Assembly: GCA_034665745.1 (NCBI GenBank)
Contig: JAXDJJ010000045.1
Location: 1-35,759 of the forward strand
Reading direction: 5' to 3'
DNA from: JAXDJJ01 sp034665745
GTDB lineage: Bacteria; Actinomycetota; CADDZG01; WHSQ01
DNA length: 35,759 bases
Below the pieces are notes generated by a model that was not told the origin of the DNA, ran no database searches, and saw nothing but the letters and a program-made list of their open reading frames with translations. The translations under genes were made by a program, and so were the position numbers. This document shows, piece after piece, positions 1 to 7,922 of this stretch (positions are counted from its first letter, which is position 1; every line of letters starts with the position of its first letter).

Positions 1-154
1 GCTCGTGCTGCGCACCCCTCGGCCCCTGTCAGGGAGCCAGATCACCCTGATATTCACCGGTACCGCTCCCATAGCAACCGATCCGTTCTCGTACTCGTAT
101 GCGATCGAGCGCTAGCGGCTGATGGACTTGATGCGACGGTACCCTCGTGGGCTC

Positions 155-227
155 GGGCGGTTAGCTCAGCTGGTAGAGCGTTCGGTTTACACCCGAAAGG
201 TCGGCGGTTCGAAACCGTCACCGCCCA
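155..227 (+). tRNA. tRNA-Val (anticodon UAC)
   Basis: A full cloverleaf can be folded by eye. The acceptor stem pairs 155-161 with 220-226. The anticodon stem 181-185/193-197 closes a 7-nt loop with TAC at 188-190. The T arm 203-207/215-219 encloses TTCGAAA. The discriminator base is A227 and the 3' CCA is not encoded. Anticodon UAC reads GUA and related valine codons. A CDS start lies 31 nt downstream with no terminator visible between, so the tRNA may be cotranscribed with it. Confidence 0.96.
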
Positions 228-258
228 CGGTCTTCGCAGGCATCGAGAGGAGAAGTGT

Positions 259-820
259 ATGGATGTAGATCTGTACGAGCGAGCCCTCACTAGGACCAGC
301 AAGGTGGTTTCGGGGGTATCTCCGGAACAGTTCGACGACTCGACCCCATGCACAGACTGGAAGGTGCGTGATGTCCTGAGCCATCTGATCCGTGGAGCTC
401 AGGCGTTCGCCGCCGGGGGCCGGGGCGAGACCAAGGCGTTCGACGGTGACGACGATCTCACCGGCAACGATCACATCGCTGCGTTCGAAGCCGCATCGAG
501 CGATGCACTGGGCTTCCTTCCAGCAGCCCGGCGCGATCGAGAAGACGTTCCCGATGTCGTGGGGGGACTCTCCAGGGTCGGTTGTCCTTGGCCTTGCGCT
601 GTCGGATGCGGTTGTCCATGGATGGGACCTTGCGACCGCAACGCATCAGGACTATGAGATCGACGAGGATGTCGCGCAAGCTTGCTACGGGATGGTCACC
701 TCGATGATGGAGCCGAAGGGAGATTTCCCGAGAGGCGACTCATTCGCCGAGCCCGTCGAGGTCCCGGATGACGCGCCCACAGCAGACAAGCTGATCGCCT
801 ACCTGGGTCGGAAGCCCTAA
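259..820 (+). pseudogene. TIGR03086/DinB-like (mycothiol-dependent maleylpyruvate isomerase N-domain-like) protein, frameshifted
   Basis: Two reading frames together give one continuous protein of about 187 residues. The first frame (259 to about 519) carries the N-terminal pattern of the family: an amphipathic start, then STPCTDWKVRDVLSHLI. The second frame (about 521-820) carries the C-terminal half, with GLALSDAVVHGWDLATAT and the end PTADKLIAYLGRKP. The join is inside CTTCCTTCC (513-521), where removing one C restores the family sequence. The ATG at 259 has a good AGGAGA site (248-253). The family is a four-helix DinB-fold group, in actinobacteria linked to mycothiol-dependent enzymes; the substrate is unknown. 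The frameshift may be a real inactivating mutation or an assembly or sequencing error. Its stop overlaps the stop of the convergent CopC-like gene by four bases. Confidence 0.85.
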
Positions 821-1206
821 GGACAGGAGCGACCCTTCTTCACTTTGAAGGTCAACGTGCCGGTGGTCTCACCCGTGGCACCCTTTGGTGTTGCGTTCGC
901 GAAGTAGAAGACCTTGTAGGTCCCTCGGTAAGCCTTACGAAGAGGGACGCTGATCTCGTTGACGGTCACCGTGATCACGTCCGAGTCGATCCTCTTCCCG
1001 CAGGCGTAGACCTCTAGGCGGGAGTAGGCATCGTCCAAGGGTTGACTGAACGTCATGCTCACCTGATCCGGGGCCGATGCCATCGTGGCGCCCTCGGCAG
1101 GATCGCTGGTCAAGAGCATCGGCGACGTCGGGCCCGCGACGGCGATGCTTGCCGTCAGAGACAGCAGCATGGCGATAGTGCCGAGTCCGAGACCCATCTT
1201 CTTCAT
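817..1206 (-). CDS. CopC-domain secreted protein
   Basis: A 129-residue protein with an N-terminal signal peptide (MKKMGLGLG, a hydrophobic core, then AVAG) followed by one Ig-like CopC domain. The family pattern SDPAEGATMASAPDQVSMTFSQ is clear around residues 34-55, and the domain runs to the C-terminus. CopC/YobA domains are periplasmic or cell-surface copper-binding beta-sandwiches. In the usual family the mature protein begins with a copper-liganding His; here the mature N-terminus reads GPTSPM with no His, so copper binding is doubtful. There is no C-terminal CopD-like membrane region. The start at 1206 is chosen because it gives a compact signal peptide; a GTG at 1248 would add 14 residues. 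No convincing Shine-Dalgarno site is visible for either. Confidence 0.8.
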   Translation of the reverse strand: MKKMGLGLGTIAMLLSLTASIAVAGPTSPMLLTSDPAEGATMASAPDQVSMTFSQPLDDAYSRLEVYACGKRIDSDVITVTVNEISVPLRKAYRGTYKVFYFANATPKGATGETTGTLTFKVKKGRSCP

Positions 1207-1349
1207 CTGGAGGAGGTTCGCCGTGGCCCCCGCCCATCCTGCGCCCACGGAAAGACCCAGGCGCCCCTCTAGGGCGATGCTTGCGAGGATCGGCGATTCC
1301 GGCGAGACTGTGTCGGGGCAGGTTGGGGGACAAGGGGATCGCTATACGT

Positions 1350-2327
1350 ATGACCCGGATCGCCCTCGTGCTCGTTTCCCTCACGGTCGCGGCCGCCTGC
1401 TCTTCTCCCCCTGAACCGTCTACCGAGGCCGGCACCCAAACAACGGTTGCTTTCCTTAGGGCCGTGGGCTCTTCTTCGAGCGAGGGCCAGGACATCCTCC
1501 TGGGTGAGTTGCGCGACGCGGGCTTCACGGCAGGAGCCAATCTCGAGGTGCTCGGAGAGGACCCCGAGCTCGCGTACCCAGATCCGGTCGAGGCGCAGAA
1601 GGTCGTCGAAGGATGGGTCGACGATGGTGTCGATCTGATCTTCGCCCTCTCTAGCAGCGGGGCGATGGTTGCTGCTGAAGCCGCACCCGACATCCCGGTC
1701 CTGTTCATCTCGAACGACCCCAGCGCCACCGGTCTTGTCACCAATGAGGTGCAGCCCGAGGGAAACCTCACGGGAGTCACCTTTCGGGTCCCGGCCGATC
1801 GCACGCTTTCGATCGCACGGCGAGCACTATCGCGGCTCGAAAAGGTTGGACTCGTTTACCCGTCGGAAGACCCGGCTGCGCAACCGCATGCTGCGGCCGT
1901 AGAAGCGGCAGCTCGATCTCTAGGATTGAAGCTCGTGACCGCGAATTTCACCGACGAGACCGATGCCGCCCAAGCCGTTGACGATCTGGTCGCCGAGGGG
2001 GTCGACGCGATCTTCATCTCTAACTCTCCGACCGCTATCAGGGCCCTCGAGCCGATACAGGCAGCCGCGGATAAGGCGGGCGTCCCTACGATCGCGAACA
2101 CCGCAGTCGCAACGGGAGCGATCGTGGTTCTCAGTCCCGATTCAGCCGAATTGAACAGGCAGCTCGGACTGCAAGCGGCTCGCTTGCTTTCAGGATCTGC
2201 AGTGGCCGATGTACCCGTCGAAGATCCGCGAGAGTTCCAGCTGATCCTCAATGCGGCCGGCGCGAGGAAGCTTTCGATACAGATCCCTAAGGCCGTTCTG
2301 CGCGAAGCAGAGCTGGTGCTCCAGTGA
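1350..2327 (+). CDS. ABC-type substrate-binding lipoprotein (ABC_sub_bind family, PF04392-like)
   Basis: A 325-residue extracellular solute-binding protein of the two-lobed periplasmic-binding fold. A short hydrophobic leader ends in VAAAC (Cys17), a slightly degenerate lipobox, so it is probably a lipoprotein. The body shows the family pattern: alternating beta-alpha units, IFALSSSGAMVAAEA, VLFISNDPSATGLV, then EGNLTGVTFRVPADRT and a second lobe with VDAIFISNSPTAIRAL. The ATG at 1350 is preferred over the upstream ATG at 1281 because it opens directly into the signal peptide and has AGGGGA 11 nt upstream. No permease or ATPase gene is adjacent. Instead the stop codon overlaps the GTG start of a membrane sensor (GTGA), so this protein more likely presents a ligand to that sensor than serves transport. 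Ligand unknown. Confidence 0.88.
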   Translation: MTRIALVLVSLTVAAACSSPPEPSTEAGTQTTVAFLRAVGSSSSEGQDILLGELRDAGFTAGANLEVLGEDPELAYPDPVEAQKVVEGWVDDGVDLIFALSSSGAMVAAEAAPDIPVLFISNDPSATGLVTNEVQPEGNLTGVTFRVPADRTLSIARRALSRLEKVGLVYPSEDPAAQPHAAAVEAAARSLGLKLVTANFTDETDAAQAVDDLVAEGVDAIFISNSPTAIRALEPIQAAADKAGVPTIANTAVATGAIVVLSPDSAELNRQLGLQAARLLSGSAVADVPVEDPREFQLILNAAGARKLSIQIPKAVLREAELVLQ

Positions 2328-4021
2328 AGCACTTCCGCGAACTCCCTCTCGTCGCCCAACTCGTCGCAGTGACGCTGTTCCTTGGCGCGGTCACGGCTCT
2401 TGGCGGAGCATGGCTGCTGCGAGATTCGGCGCGCACGGCGATCAGGCAACAGGTAGAGGCCCGCAATGTCGGGATCGCACAGCGGATCGCCACCGGGGTA
2501 GATGACCGTGTCGAAGCAGATGCCACCCTCCTAGCGTTACTGGCGACGAACGAGAAGATCACTCGTCTGAAGCCGGCCTCGCAGACCGAGCTCTTCGTAG
2601 CGTTGCGCGCCTCTCGCCCTCTCGCTCACCTGATACTCCTGGACGCCGGTGGCCACGTGGTTGCGGCAGCCGCCGAGAACGAGTTGATACGCGCGCAACA
2701 GGAACCTCTGAGGCCAGAGGTGGTCGCGGTGCTCGAGACCAGCGATCGATTCGTGAGGGTCCAACCCGGAGACGTGCCATCACTCGAGATCGCGGTCCCG
2801 GTCGAAGACCCACCAGGGACGATCGCCGGCGCACTGCTTCTGCAGGTTCCCTTGGAGGACGTTGCCTCGAGGCTCGACGCGCGACTGATCGACCCGGACA
2901 TCACAGCGTTCCTCGCTGATGATGACGGTCAGATACTCGTGCACCCCGAGCGTGATCGGGTCTTCCGACACGAGCGCTACGACTTGACGTCGTTACTCGA
3001 GAGTCGAAGTCGTGCTTTGACGGCAGACTATGAAGGGGAACGCGTCCTTGCGGCTGTAGCCCGGACGGCAACCTTCCCGGGTGCGATCGTTGTCCAGGAG
3101 CCCGAGTCGATCGCCTTCGCTACGGTCGGGGAAACCACGACGCAGTTGACCCTGATCCTCTTGCTCGCCGTTCTTGCCATCGTGGCCGGTGTGAGCCTTC
3201 TTGGTCTCAGTCTGCTCCGTCCCTTGGGACGTCTGCAGGGCGCGGTCGATGCGTTGGGCCGGGGAGAGCTAGACGAACGCGTGCCCGAGACGGGTGGGCG
3301 TGAAGTTCGAGCTCTCGCGACCGACTTCAACATGATGGCCGACAGGCTGGAGAGTCAGATCGACGAGCTGGCAAGCTCCGAGGGCCGCCTTCACGCGATC
3401 CTCGACAACACAACGGCCGCGGTGTACCTGAAGGATCCGGAAGGCAGATACCTCTTCGTCAACAAACAGTTCACGAAGCGATTCGACATCGAGCGCGACG
3501 AAATCTCGGGGAAACTGGATAGCGACGTTTTCCCCGAACACATAGCGGCCGTGTTCAGGGCGAACGACGTCGCGGTCGTGGATCGAGGGGCAGCGGTGGA
3601 GCGAGAAGAGATCGCCGATGTACGCGGCGAACGTCACACCTTCCTGTCCGTCAAGTTTCCGTTGTTCGATGCGACGGGAGCCACCTACGCGGTGTGCGGT
3701 ATCTCAACCGACATCACGGAACGGAAGAAGGTCGAGGCTTATCAGCGGCAACTCGAGGATGCACGCCGGCGGCGCGCCCAAGCCTTGGAGATCAACGACA
3801 ACGTCATCCAGGGGATCGCCGTCGCGCTCTACTCCCTTGATCTTCGACGCCCGGCAGAGGCCGAAGAGGCCCTTGAGAAGACCTTGGCTTCGGCTCGTTC
3901 GATCATCAATGACCTCCTCGGGGATACCCCAGAGGAGTGGGGACCTGGGGACTTCGTCCGGTCCCGCCCGGCCCCCGAGCAGAACCCTGGACCGCTAGCT
4001 TCGGAGGCGCCGCCCGCCTAG
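2324..4021 (+). CDS. Membrane sensor with HAMP and PAS domains, no histidine-kinase ATPase domain
   Basis: A 565-residue protein started by GTG inside the stop of the preceding gene (GTGA), indicating translational coupling. Order of parts: membrane helix about residues 12-33; extracellular sensory region about 35-270 of Cache-like character; second helix about 272-298; HAMP about 299-350 (LLRPLGRLQGAVDALGRGEL); PAS about 365-470 (AVYLKDPEGRYLFVNKQF, ending CGISTDITERKKVE); then a coiled helix with ALEINDNVIQGIAVALYSLD near residue 485. That last motif resembles the dimerisation helix of HisKA_3-type actinobacterial sensors, but the protein ends soon after ARSIINDLLGD in a Pro-rich tail, with no HATPase_c domain. 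It may pass a signal by protein contact or need a separate kinase or regulator. No cognate regulator is adjacent; a single-domain receiver lies at 34344-34733. Confidence 0.88.
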   Translation: MKHFRELPLVAQLVAVTLFLGAVTALGGAWLLRDSARTAIRQQVEARNVGIAQRIATGVDDRVEADATLLALLATNEKITRLKPASQTELFVALRASRPLAHLILLDAGGHVVAAAAENELIRAQQEPLRPEVVAVLETSDRFVRVQPGDVPSLEIAVPVEDPPGTIAGALLLQVPLEDVASRLDARLIDPDITAFLADDDGQILVHPERDRVFRHERYDLTSLLESRSRALTADYEGERVLAAVARTATFPGAIVVQEPESIAFATVGETTTQLTLILLLAVLAIVAGVSLLGLSLLRPLGRLQGAVDALGRGELDERVPETGGREVRALATDFNMMADRLESQIDELASSEGRLHAILDNTTAAVYLKDPEGRYLFVNKQFTKRFDIERDEISGKLDSDVFPEHIAAVFRANDVAVVDRGAAVEREEIADVRGERHTFLSVKFPLFDATGATYAVCGISTDITERKKVEAYQRQLEDARRRRAQALEINDNVIQGIAVALYSLDLRRPAEAEEALEKTLASARSIINDLLGDTPEEWGPGDFVRSRPAPEQNPGPLASEAPPA

Positions 4022-4022
4022 C

Positions 4023-4038
4023 TTGTGCATCTGCACAA
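4023..4038. promoter_or_regulatory. Perfect 16-bp palindrome, possible operator
   Basis: TTGTGCA and TGCACAA arms of seven bases flank a TC centre. It begins one base after the stop of the PAS sensor gene, 34 bp before the start of the double hydrolase gene. The length and symmetry suit a dimeric repressor site. No matching regulator is encoded beside it, so the assignment is an inference. Confidence 0.45.
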
Positions 4039-4044
4039 CAGGTA

Positions 4045-4067
4045 ACGGTTCTCTCGACCAGAACCGT
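4045..4067 (+). promoter_or_regulatory. Stem-loop immediately upstream of the hydrolase ribosome-binding site
   Basis: ACGGTTCT (4045-4052) pairs perfectly with AGAACCGT (4060-4067) around a 7-nt loop. The next bases, 4068-4071, are GGAG, the only ribosome-binding sequence available for the following gene. No T-run follows, so it is not a standard terminator. It could control translation start, protect the 5' end of a processed transcript, or be a second operator. Confidence 0.45.
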
Positions 4068-4072
4068 GGAGC

Positions 4073-7000
4073 ATGACCGATCGCATGCCTCGCTTCGCGC
4101 GCCTGATAGTCGCTGTGGCCATCGCGATCTCGGCCCTTCCCTCGACCGCTCTGGCCCAAGAGGCGCCGGGCCCGCTCGTGTTCGCACCGAAGGGCGCGAG
4201 CCAGGACCGTTTCGACGTTGTCGCCACTCCGAAGCGTGTGAAGGTCAAGGCGCACGACGGCATCGACCTTGCCGCGCGCGTCTATCGTCCCGACACTTCG
4301 AGTGATCCGTCCTGGCAGACGCCGGTGATCTTGGTTCACTCGCCCTACTACGACGGAGTGACGCAAGGAGACTCGGAGCGCTCGCTCGACATCGTCAACT
4401 ACTTCACGCCGAAGGGCTACACGGTGGTTCTCTCGGCGGTCCGCGGGACGGGCGATTCCGGTGGGTGTCCCGAACAAGATGGTCCGAACCAGGCCAAGGA
4501 TTTCAAGACCCTTGTCGAGTACTTCGCCGCCCAACCGTGGTCGAACGGGCTCGTTGGCTCGTATGGGAAGTCGTACGACGCCGAGACGCAGAATGCCGGA
4601 GCGATCCTGAGGCCGGATGGTTTGAAGACGATGGTCACGGTCGCCGGGATCTCGAGCCTTTACGACGTCGGCTATTTCGATGGTGTTCCGTTCCGGGGCG
4701 ACGGCCTCCTGGGGGCCGCGATCTACACCCCGTACGGCCTCGATCAGTCGAGCGACCCCACGAGTGCGCCTCACAACGCCGAACGCAACCAGTGTCAGCC
4801 CGACAACTTCGTTAATGCTCTCGACCTGTCCGGCGACCAGACCCCTTACTGGGCCGATCGCGAGTTCCGCTTGGGCGTGGAGAACATCGAAGCCAGTGTG
4901 CTGTACGTGGAGGGCCTCAACGACTTCACCGTGGCACCGATCGATATCGATGGGTGGTACGACGAACTACCTACCTTCAAGAAAGCGATCTTCGGCCAGT
5001 GGGCACATAAGTACCCGTACGACGCTCCCGACAACATCGCCCGCGACGACTGGTACGACACGGTCCATGCATGGTTCGACCACGAGCTTCTTGGGCTAGA
5101 CACCGGCATCCAGAGTTGGCCCGACGTTCAGGTACAAGACGAGACCAACGTGTGGCACGCGGTCTCCTCGGCCGCAGGCATGGGGATCGAGCAGAGCCTT
5201 CCTCTCGGCAACGGGGTTCTGGGTCACGCCGAAGCGGCGGGCACAACGGTTACTTATGACGAGCGCACGCCGTTCAACTGGACGGGCCCGGTCCTCGATC
5301 AACCCCTGCATCTTTCCGGGCAAGCGTTCCTCGATGCCACCATCGCGATAGATAGGGCGGATGCTCACCTGGCGGTGACCTTGCAAGAGGTCCCAGCTAC
5401 CGGGAACCCTGTGCCCCTGACCCGCGGCTACCTCTCGGTCCAGCACACGGAGAACAAGAACCGTGGGATGGAGGTCGCTCCCAACTACCCGGTCCCGTAT
5501 CGCGTCCGCACGTATCCATTCGATAAGACGCTTGATGCCGGTTCTCGCCTGCGTGTGGTGCTCGCCGGGTCTGATGGGAGGACCCTGCCGGCTGGTAACC
5601 AGTACACGGGCACCGTGTCGGTAGACGGCTCGTCCGTTCTGCGTGTCCCGGTGGCCGATGATCGCTGCGGTCTCGTTGTCGATCAACGCGCTGAACCTCG
5701 TGCTGCTATCCCCCCGTGCCCCGACGGTCAGCCCACCGCTGCGCCCCGCTTCGAACCGGATGCAGCCCGGGGGCATCAAGCAAGTGCCCGGATCATCAAA
5801 ACCGGTACCGAGATCATCGGTGGGGTGCCTGTGATCAGGGAGAGCGGCTACCTGACGGTTCGCGACGGCATCGAACTGGCCTACGAAGTGGTCCGTCCCG
5901 CCGGTGGGGGACCATCACCCACCCTTCTCACCTACGACGGATATAACGCGGGCACCAACCCGGACGCGAACTACATCACGCGCTATATCCCTCGCGGCTA
6001 CGCCTTCGTCGGTCTCAACCTGCGTGGCACGGGATGTTCCGGAGGAGTCTTCGATTTCTTCCAACCGTCGGAAGGACCCGATGGGTTCGAGGCGGTTGAG
6101 TGGATAGCGCGCCAAGACTGGTCTAACGGGAACGTCGGGATGATCGGCAAGTCGTACCCGGGCATCACCCAGTTGTTCGTCGCCGAGGCACAACCCCCGC
6201 ACCTTTCGGCCATCAGCCCAGGGCACTACTTCATCGATGCCTATCGAGATGTCGCGTTCCCCGGCGGCATCCTGAACTATGCGTTCGCAAGTCTGTGGTC
6301 ATTCATCGCCCAGCCCGGGCCGGGGTTCATCGATCAGCCCACCGAGACGGGGGCGCGCAACGACACCTGCACCGCAAACGTGACCAAGTACGCGCGTAAC
6401 CTGCGGACGAATCCCTTCCTTCAAGCACAAGAGCACCCCTTCGACGATCCGTTGATCCGCTCGCGTAGCCCCATCTACAACCTCGACAAGATCGAGGTCC
6501 CGGTCTACTCGGCCCTTGCGTGGCAAGACGAGCAGCTGGCCTCGCGCCAGGTCCACTCACTCGAATGGTTCGAGCGTTACGGCATCACCTATCGCGCGGT
6601 TCTTGCTAACGGCGATCATGGGATGTACCGCAAGGCTCCGCAGATGATCCAGCTCGATCGCTTCATCGAGGCTTACGTCGAGAAGCGCGACGTGCTTCGG
6701 GATGGCACGAGTCGCGATGCCTACCTCGCAGAGCCACCGGTATCGGTCTACTGGGAGCAGAACGGTAGCAACGAGCCCCGGTGGAAGACGACCCTGGACC
6801 GGTGGACGGGTCACGCCACGCCCGAGAGGTTCTTCTTCGGGGACGGGAACCGGCTGACGAGTGCGCCGCCCGAGTTAGAGGCGAGCTCTCCATATGCCTA
6901 CACGCCCGCGTCGTCGCAGGGCATCGGCAACCCGGCTTACAGCGGTGTCTCCACTCAGCCGAACCACTACCTATGGGGTGACTACGCTCCGCCGGAGAAC

Positions 7001-7546
7001 GCGGCGCTCGCGTACACGTCGAGTCCGTTCGAGCAGGACACGACGTTCCTTGGGAGTGGTTCCGCAGACCTCTGGCTCACCGCAACCGCCCCCAGCACCG
7101 ATCTTCAGGTGACGTTGACCGAGATCCGTCCGGATGGGCAAGAGGTTTTCATCCAACAAGGGTGGCTTCGAGCGAAACAGCGCGCGCTTGACCCAGATCA
7201 GTCCACGATCTTGAAACCGGTTCAGACGCACCAGCCCGAGGACGTTCAACCGTTGTCGCCACTGGAGCCGTCACTCGCGCGCGTCGAGATCTTCCCGTTC
7301 GGTCATGTCATCAGAACGGGCTCGCGCATCCGCATCTGGGTAGAGGCGCCGACCGTTCTTCCGCAACTGTGGGGATTCGCACTCGATCCGACACCGTCGG
7401 TCGTTTCGGTGTACCGAGGAGCGTCGCACGCTTCCAGCGTTGTGTTGCCGGTCGTCGACAACCAGTTCCCTGACAGCGCACGTTCCCTGGCTGCATGCGG
7501 TGAAGTGACGCGGCAACCGTGTCGCGCGAACCCCCGCGCGGTCTAA
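4073..7546 (+). CDS. Secreted double-unit CocE/NonD family (X-Pro dipeptidyl-peptidase-like) hydrolase
   Basis: A 1157-residue protein with a signal peptide (core LIVAVAIAISALPSTALA). It holds two consecutive copies of a whole CocE/NonD hydrolase; members of this family usually have one copy in about 550-650 residues. Each copy has an alpha/beta-hydrolase S15-type core and a C-terminal jelly-roll (PepX_C-like) domain. Copy 1 has nucleophile Ser167 in GSYGKSYDA, Asp284 in EGLNDF and His312 in QWAHKYP. Copy 2 has Ser694 in GMIGKSYPG, Asp819 in AWQDEQ and His849 in NGDHGMY. Both triads look complete, so both may be active. The family cleaves acyl or amide bonds (X-Pro peptides, cocaine-type esters, glutaryl amides); the substrate here is unknown. 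ATG 4073 is only one base from GGAG, so ATG 4085 (MPRFAR) is an equally good start. Confidence 0.9.
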   Translation: MTDRMPRFARLIVAVAIAISALPSTALAQEAPGPLVFAPKGASQDRFDVVATPKRVKVKAHDGIDLAARVYRPDTSSDPSWQTPVILVHSPYYDGVTQGDSERSLDIVNYFTPKGYTVVLSAVRGTGDSGGCPEQDGPNQAKDFKTLVEYFAAQPWSNGLVGSYGKSYDAETQNAGAILRPDGLKTMVTVAGISSLYDVGYFDGVPFRGDGLLGAAIYTPYGLDQSSDPTSAPHNAERNQCQPDNFVNALDLSGDQTPYWADREFRLGVENIEASVLYVEGLNDFTVAPIDIDGWYDELPTFKKAIFGQWAHKYPYDAPDNIARDDWYDTVHAWFDHELLGLDTGIQSWPDVQVQDETNVWHAVSSAAGMGIEQSLPLGNGVLGHAEAAGTTVTYDERTPFNWTGPVLDQPLHLSGQAFLDATIAIDRADAHLAVTLQEVPATGNPVPLTRGYLSVQHTENKNRGMEVAPNYPVPYRVRTYPFDKTLDAGSRLRVVLAGSDGRTLPAGNQYTGTVSVDGSSVLRVPVADDRCGLVVDQRAEPRAAIPPCPDGQPTAAPRFEPDAARGHQASARIIKTGTEIIGGVPVIRESGYLTVRDGIELAYEVVRPAGGGPSPTLLTYDGYNAGTNPDANYITRYIPRGYAFVGLNLRGTGCSGGVFDFFQPSEGPDGFEAVEWIARQDWSNGNVGMIGKSYPGITQLFVAEAQPPHLSAISPGHYFIDAYRDVAFPGGILNYAFASLWSFIAQPGPGFIDQPTETGARNDTCTANVTKYARNLRTNPFLQAQEHPFDDPLIRSRSPIYNLDKIEVPVYSALAWQDEQLASRQVHSLEWFERYGITYRAVLANGDHGMYRKAPQMIQLDRFIEAYVEKRDVLRDGTSRDAYLAEPPVSVYWEQNGSNEPRWKTTLDRWTGHATPERFFFGDGNRLTSAPPELEASSPYAYTPASSQGIGNPAYSGVSTQPNHYLWGDYAPPENAALAYTSSPFEQDTTFLGSGSADLWLTATAPSTDLQVTLTEIRPDGQEVFIQQGWLRAKQRALDPDQSTILKPVQTHQPEDVQPLSPLEPSLARVEIFPFGHVIRTGSRIRIWVEAPTVLPQLWGFALDPTPSVVSVYRGASHASSVVLPVVDNQFPDSARSLAACGEVTRQPCRANPRAV

Positions 7547-7691
7547 CCAAGCACCGCGGTCAGCATTGCGAGCATCGCTCGTGCTCCCAAAACATCCCAG
7601 CAGTTCGCGTGAAGGTCTGACCTCGCGCGCGTCGAAAGTTCCCGGCGCCAGTCGTACCTCGCAGTACCTACTCTCTGGGAGGAGGGGGAAC

Positions 7692-7853
7692 TTGAAGATC
7701 CGTACCTTGATCGCGTCGGCGGTGATCGGTGTCAGCTCGTTGGCACTGATCGTTCCGTCGGCTCACGCGTCGGGTTCGGTCTGCTACTCGGCGCAGGTCA
7801 CTGTTAACGGTGACGACGTCGTGAACCAGGCCGGATGCCAGGAGCTCCCGTAG
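7692..7853 (+). CDS. Small secreted peptide with two cysteines, unknown family
   Basis: A 53-residue open frame starting at TTG 7692, six or so bases after a very strong AGGAGGGGG site (7679-7688). It reads as a signal peptide (MKIRTLIAS, hydrophobic core, SAHA cleavage near residue 26) followed by a mature peptide of about 27 residues with Cys31 and Cys49, which could form one disulphide. I do not recognise the family. The gene is followed within 15 bases by a strong intrinsic terminator, supporting it as an independent short transcript. Upstream ATG/GTG codons in the same frame have no ribosome-binding site and would spoil the signal peptide. Confidence 0.72.
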   Translation: MKIRTLIASAVIGVSSLALIVPSAHASGSVCYSAQVTVNGDDVVNQAGCQELP

Positions 7854-7868
7854 GGAGCACGTTCTTGG

Positions 7869-7900
7869 AAAGAGGCCCCTTCGGGGGCCTCTTTCTTTTT
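7869..7900 (+). terminator. Rho-independent terminator of the small peptide gene
   Basis: An 11-bp perfect stem (AAAGAGGCCCC at 7869-7879 with GGGGCCTCTTT at 7884-7894) closed by a TTCG tetraloop and followed by CTTTTT. This is the clearest intrinsic terminator in the window. It ends only 22 bases before the typA start codon. Confidence 0.95.
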
Positions 7901-7922
7901 CCCCGTCTAGGCTGGAACGACT

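Noticed and set aside
118..145. Promoter boxes before the tRNA gene (TACCCT near 140)
   Set aside because: A TAnnnT match is present but no acceptable -35 box at 16-18 bp.
155..260. tRNA-Val as an integration site for a mobile element
   Set aside because: No integrase, no repeated tRNA 3' end and no change in gene type follow downstream.
392..820. Separate 142-residue gene on the + strand
   Set aside because: Its first third is out-of-frame sequence; only the part after about 521 is family sequence and it continues the gene starting at 259. No ribosome-binding site precedes it.
935..1804. Long minus-strand open frame of 289 codons
   Set aside because: It overlaps the CopC-like and lipoprotein genes, has a low-complexity Arg/Ser/Pro-rich composition and no recognisable domain: a GC-rich shadow frame.
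7569..7586. Hairpin after the double hydrolase gene as a terminator
   Set aside because: Only a 5-bp stem (CGAGC/GCTCG) and no T-run.
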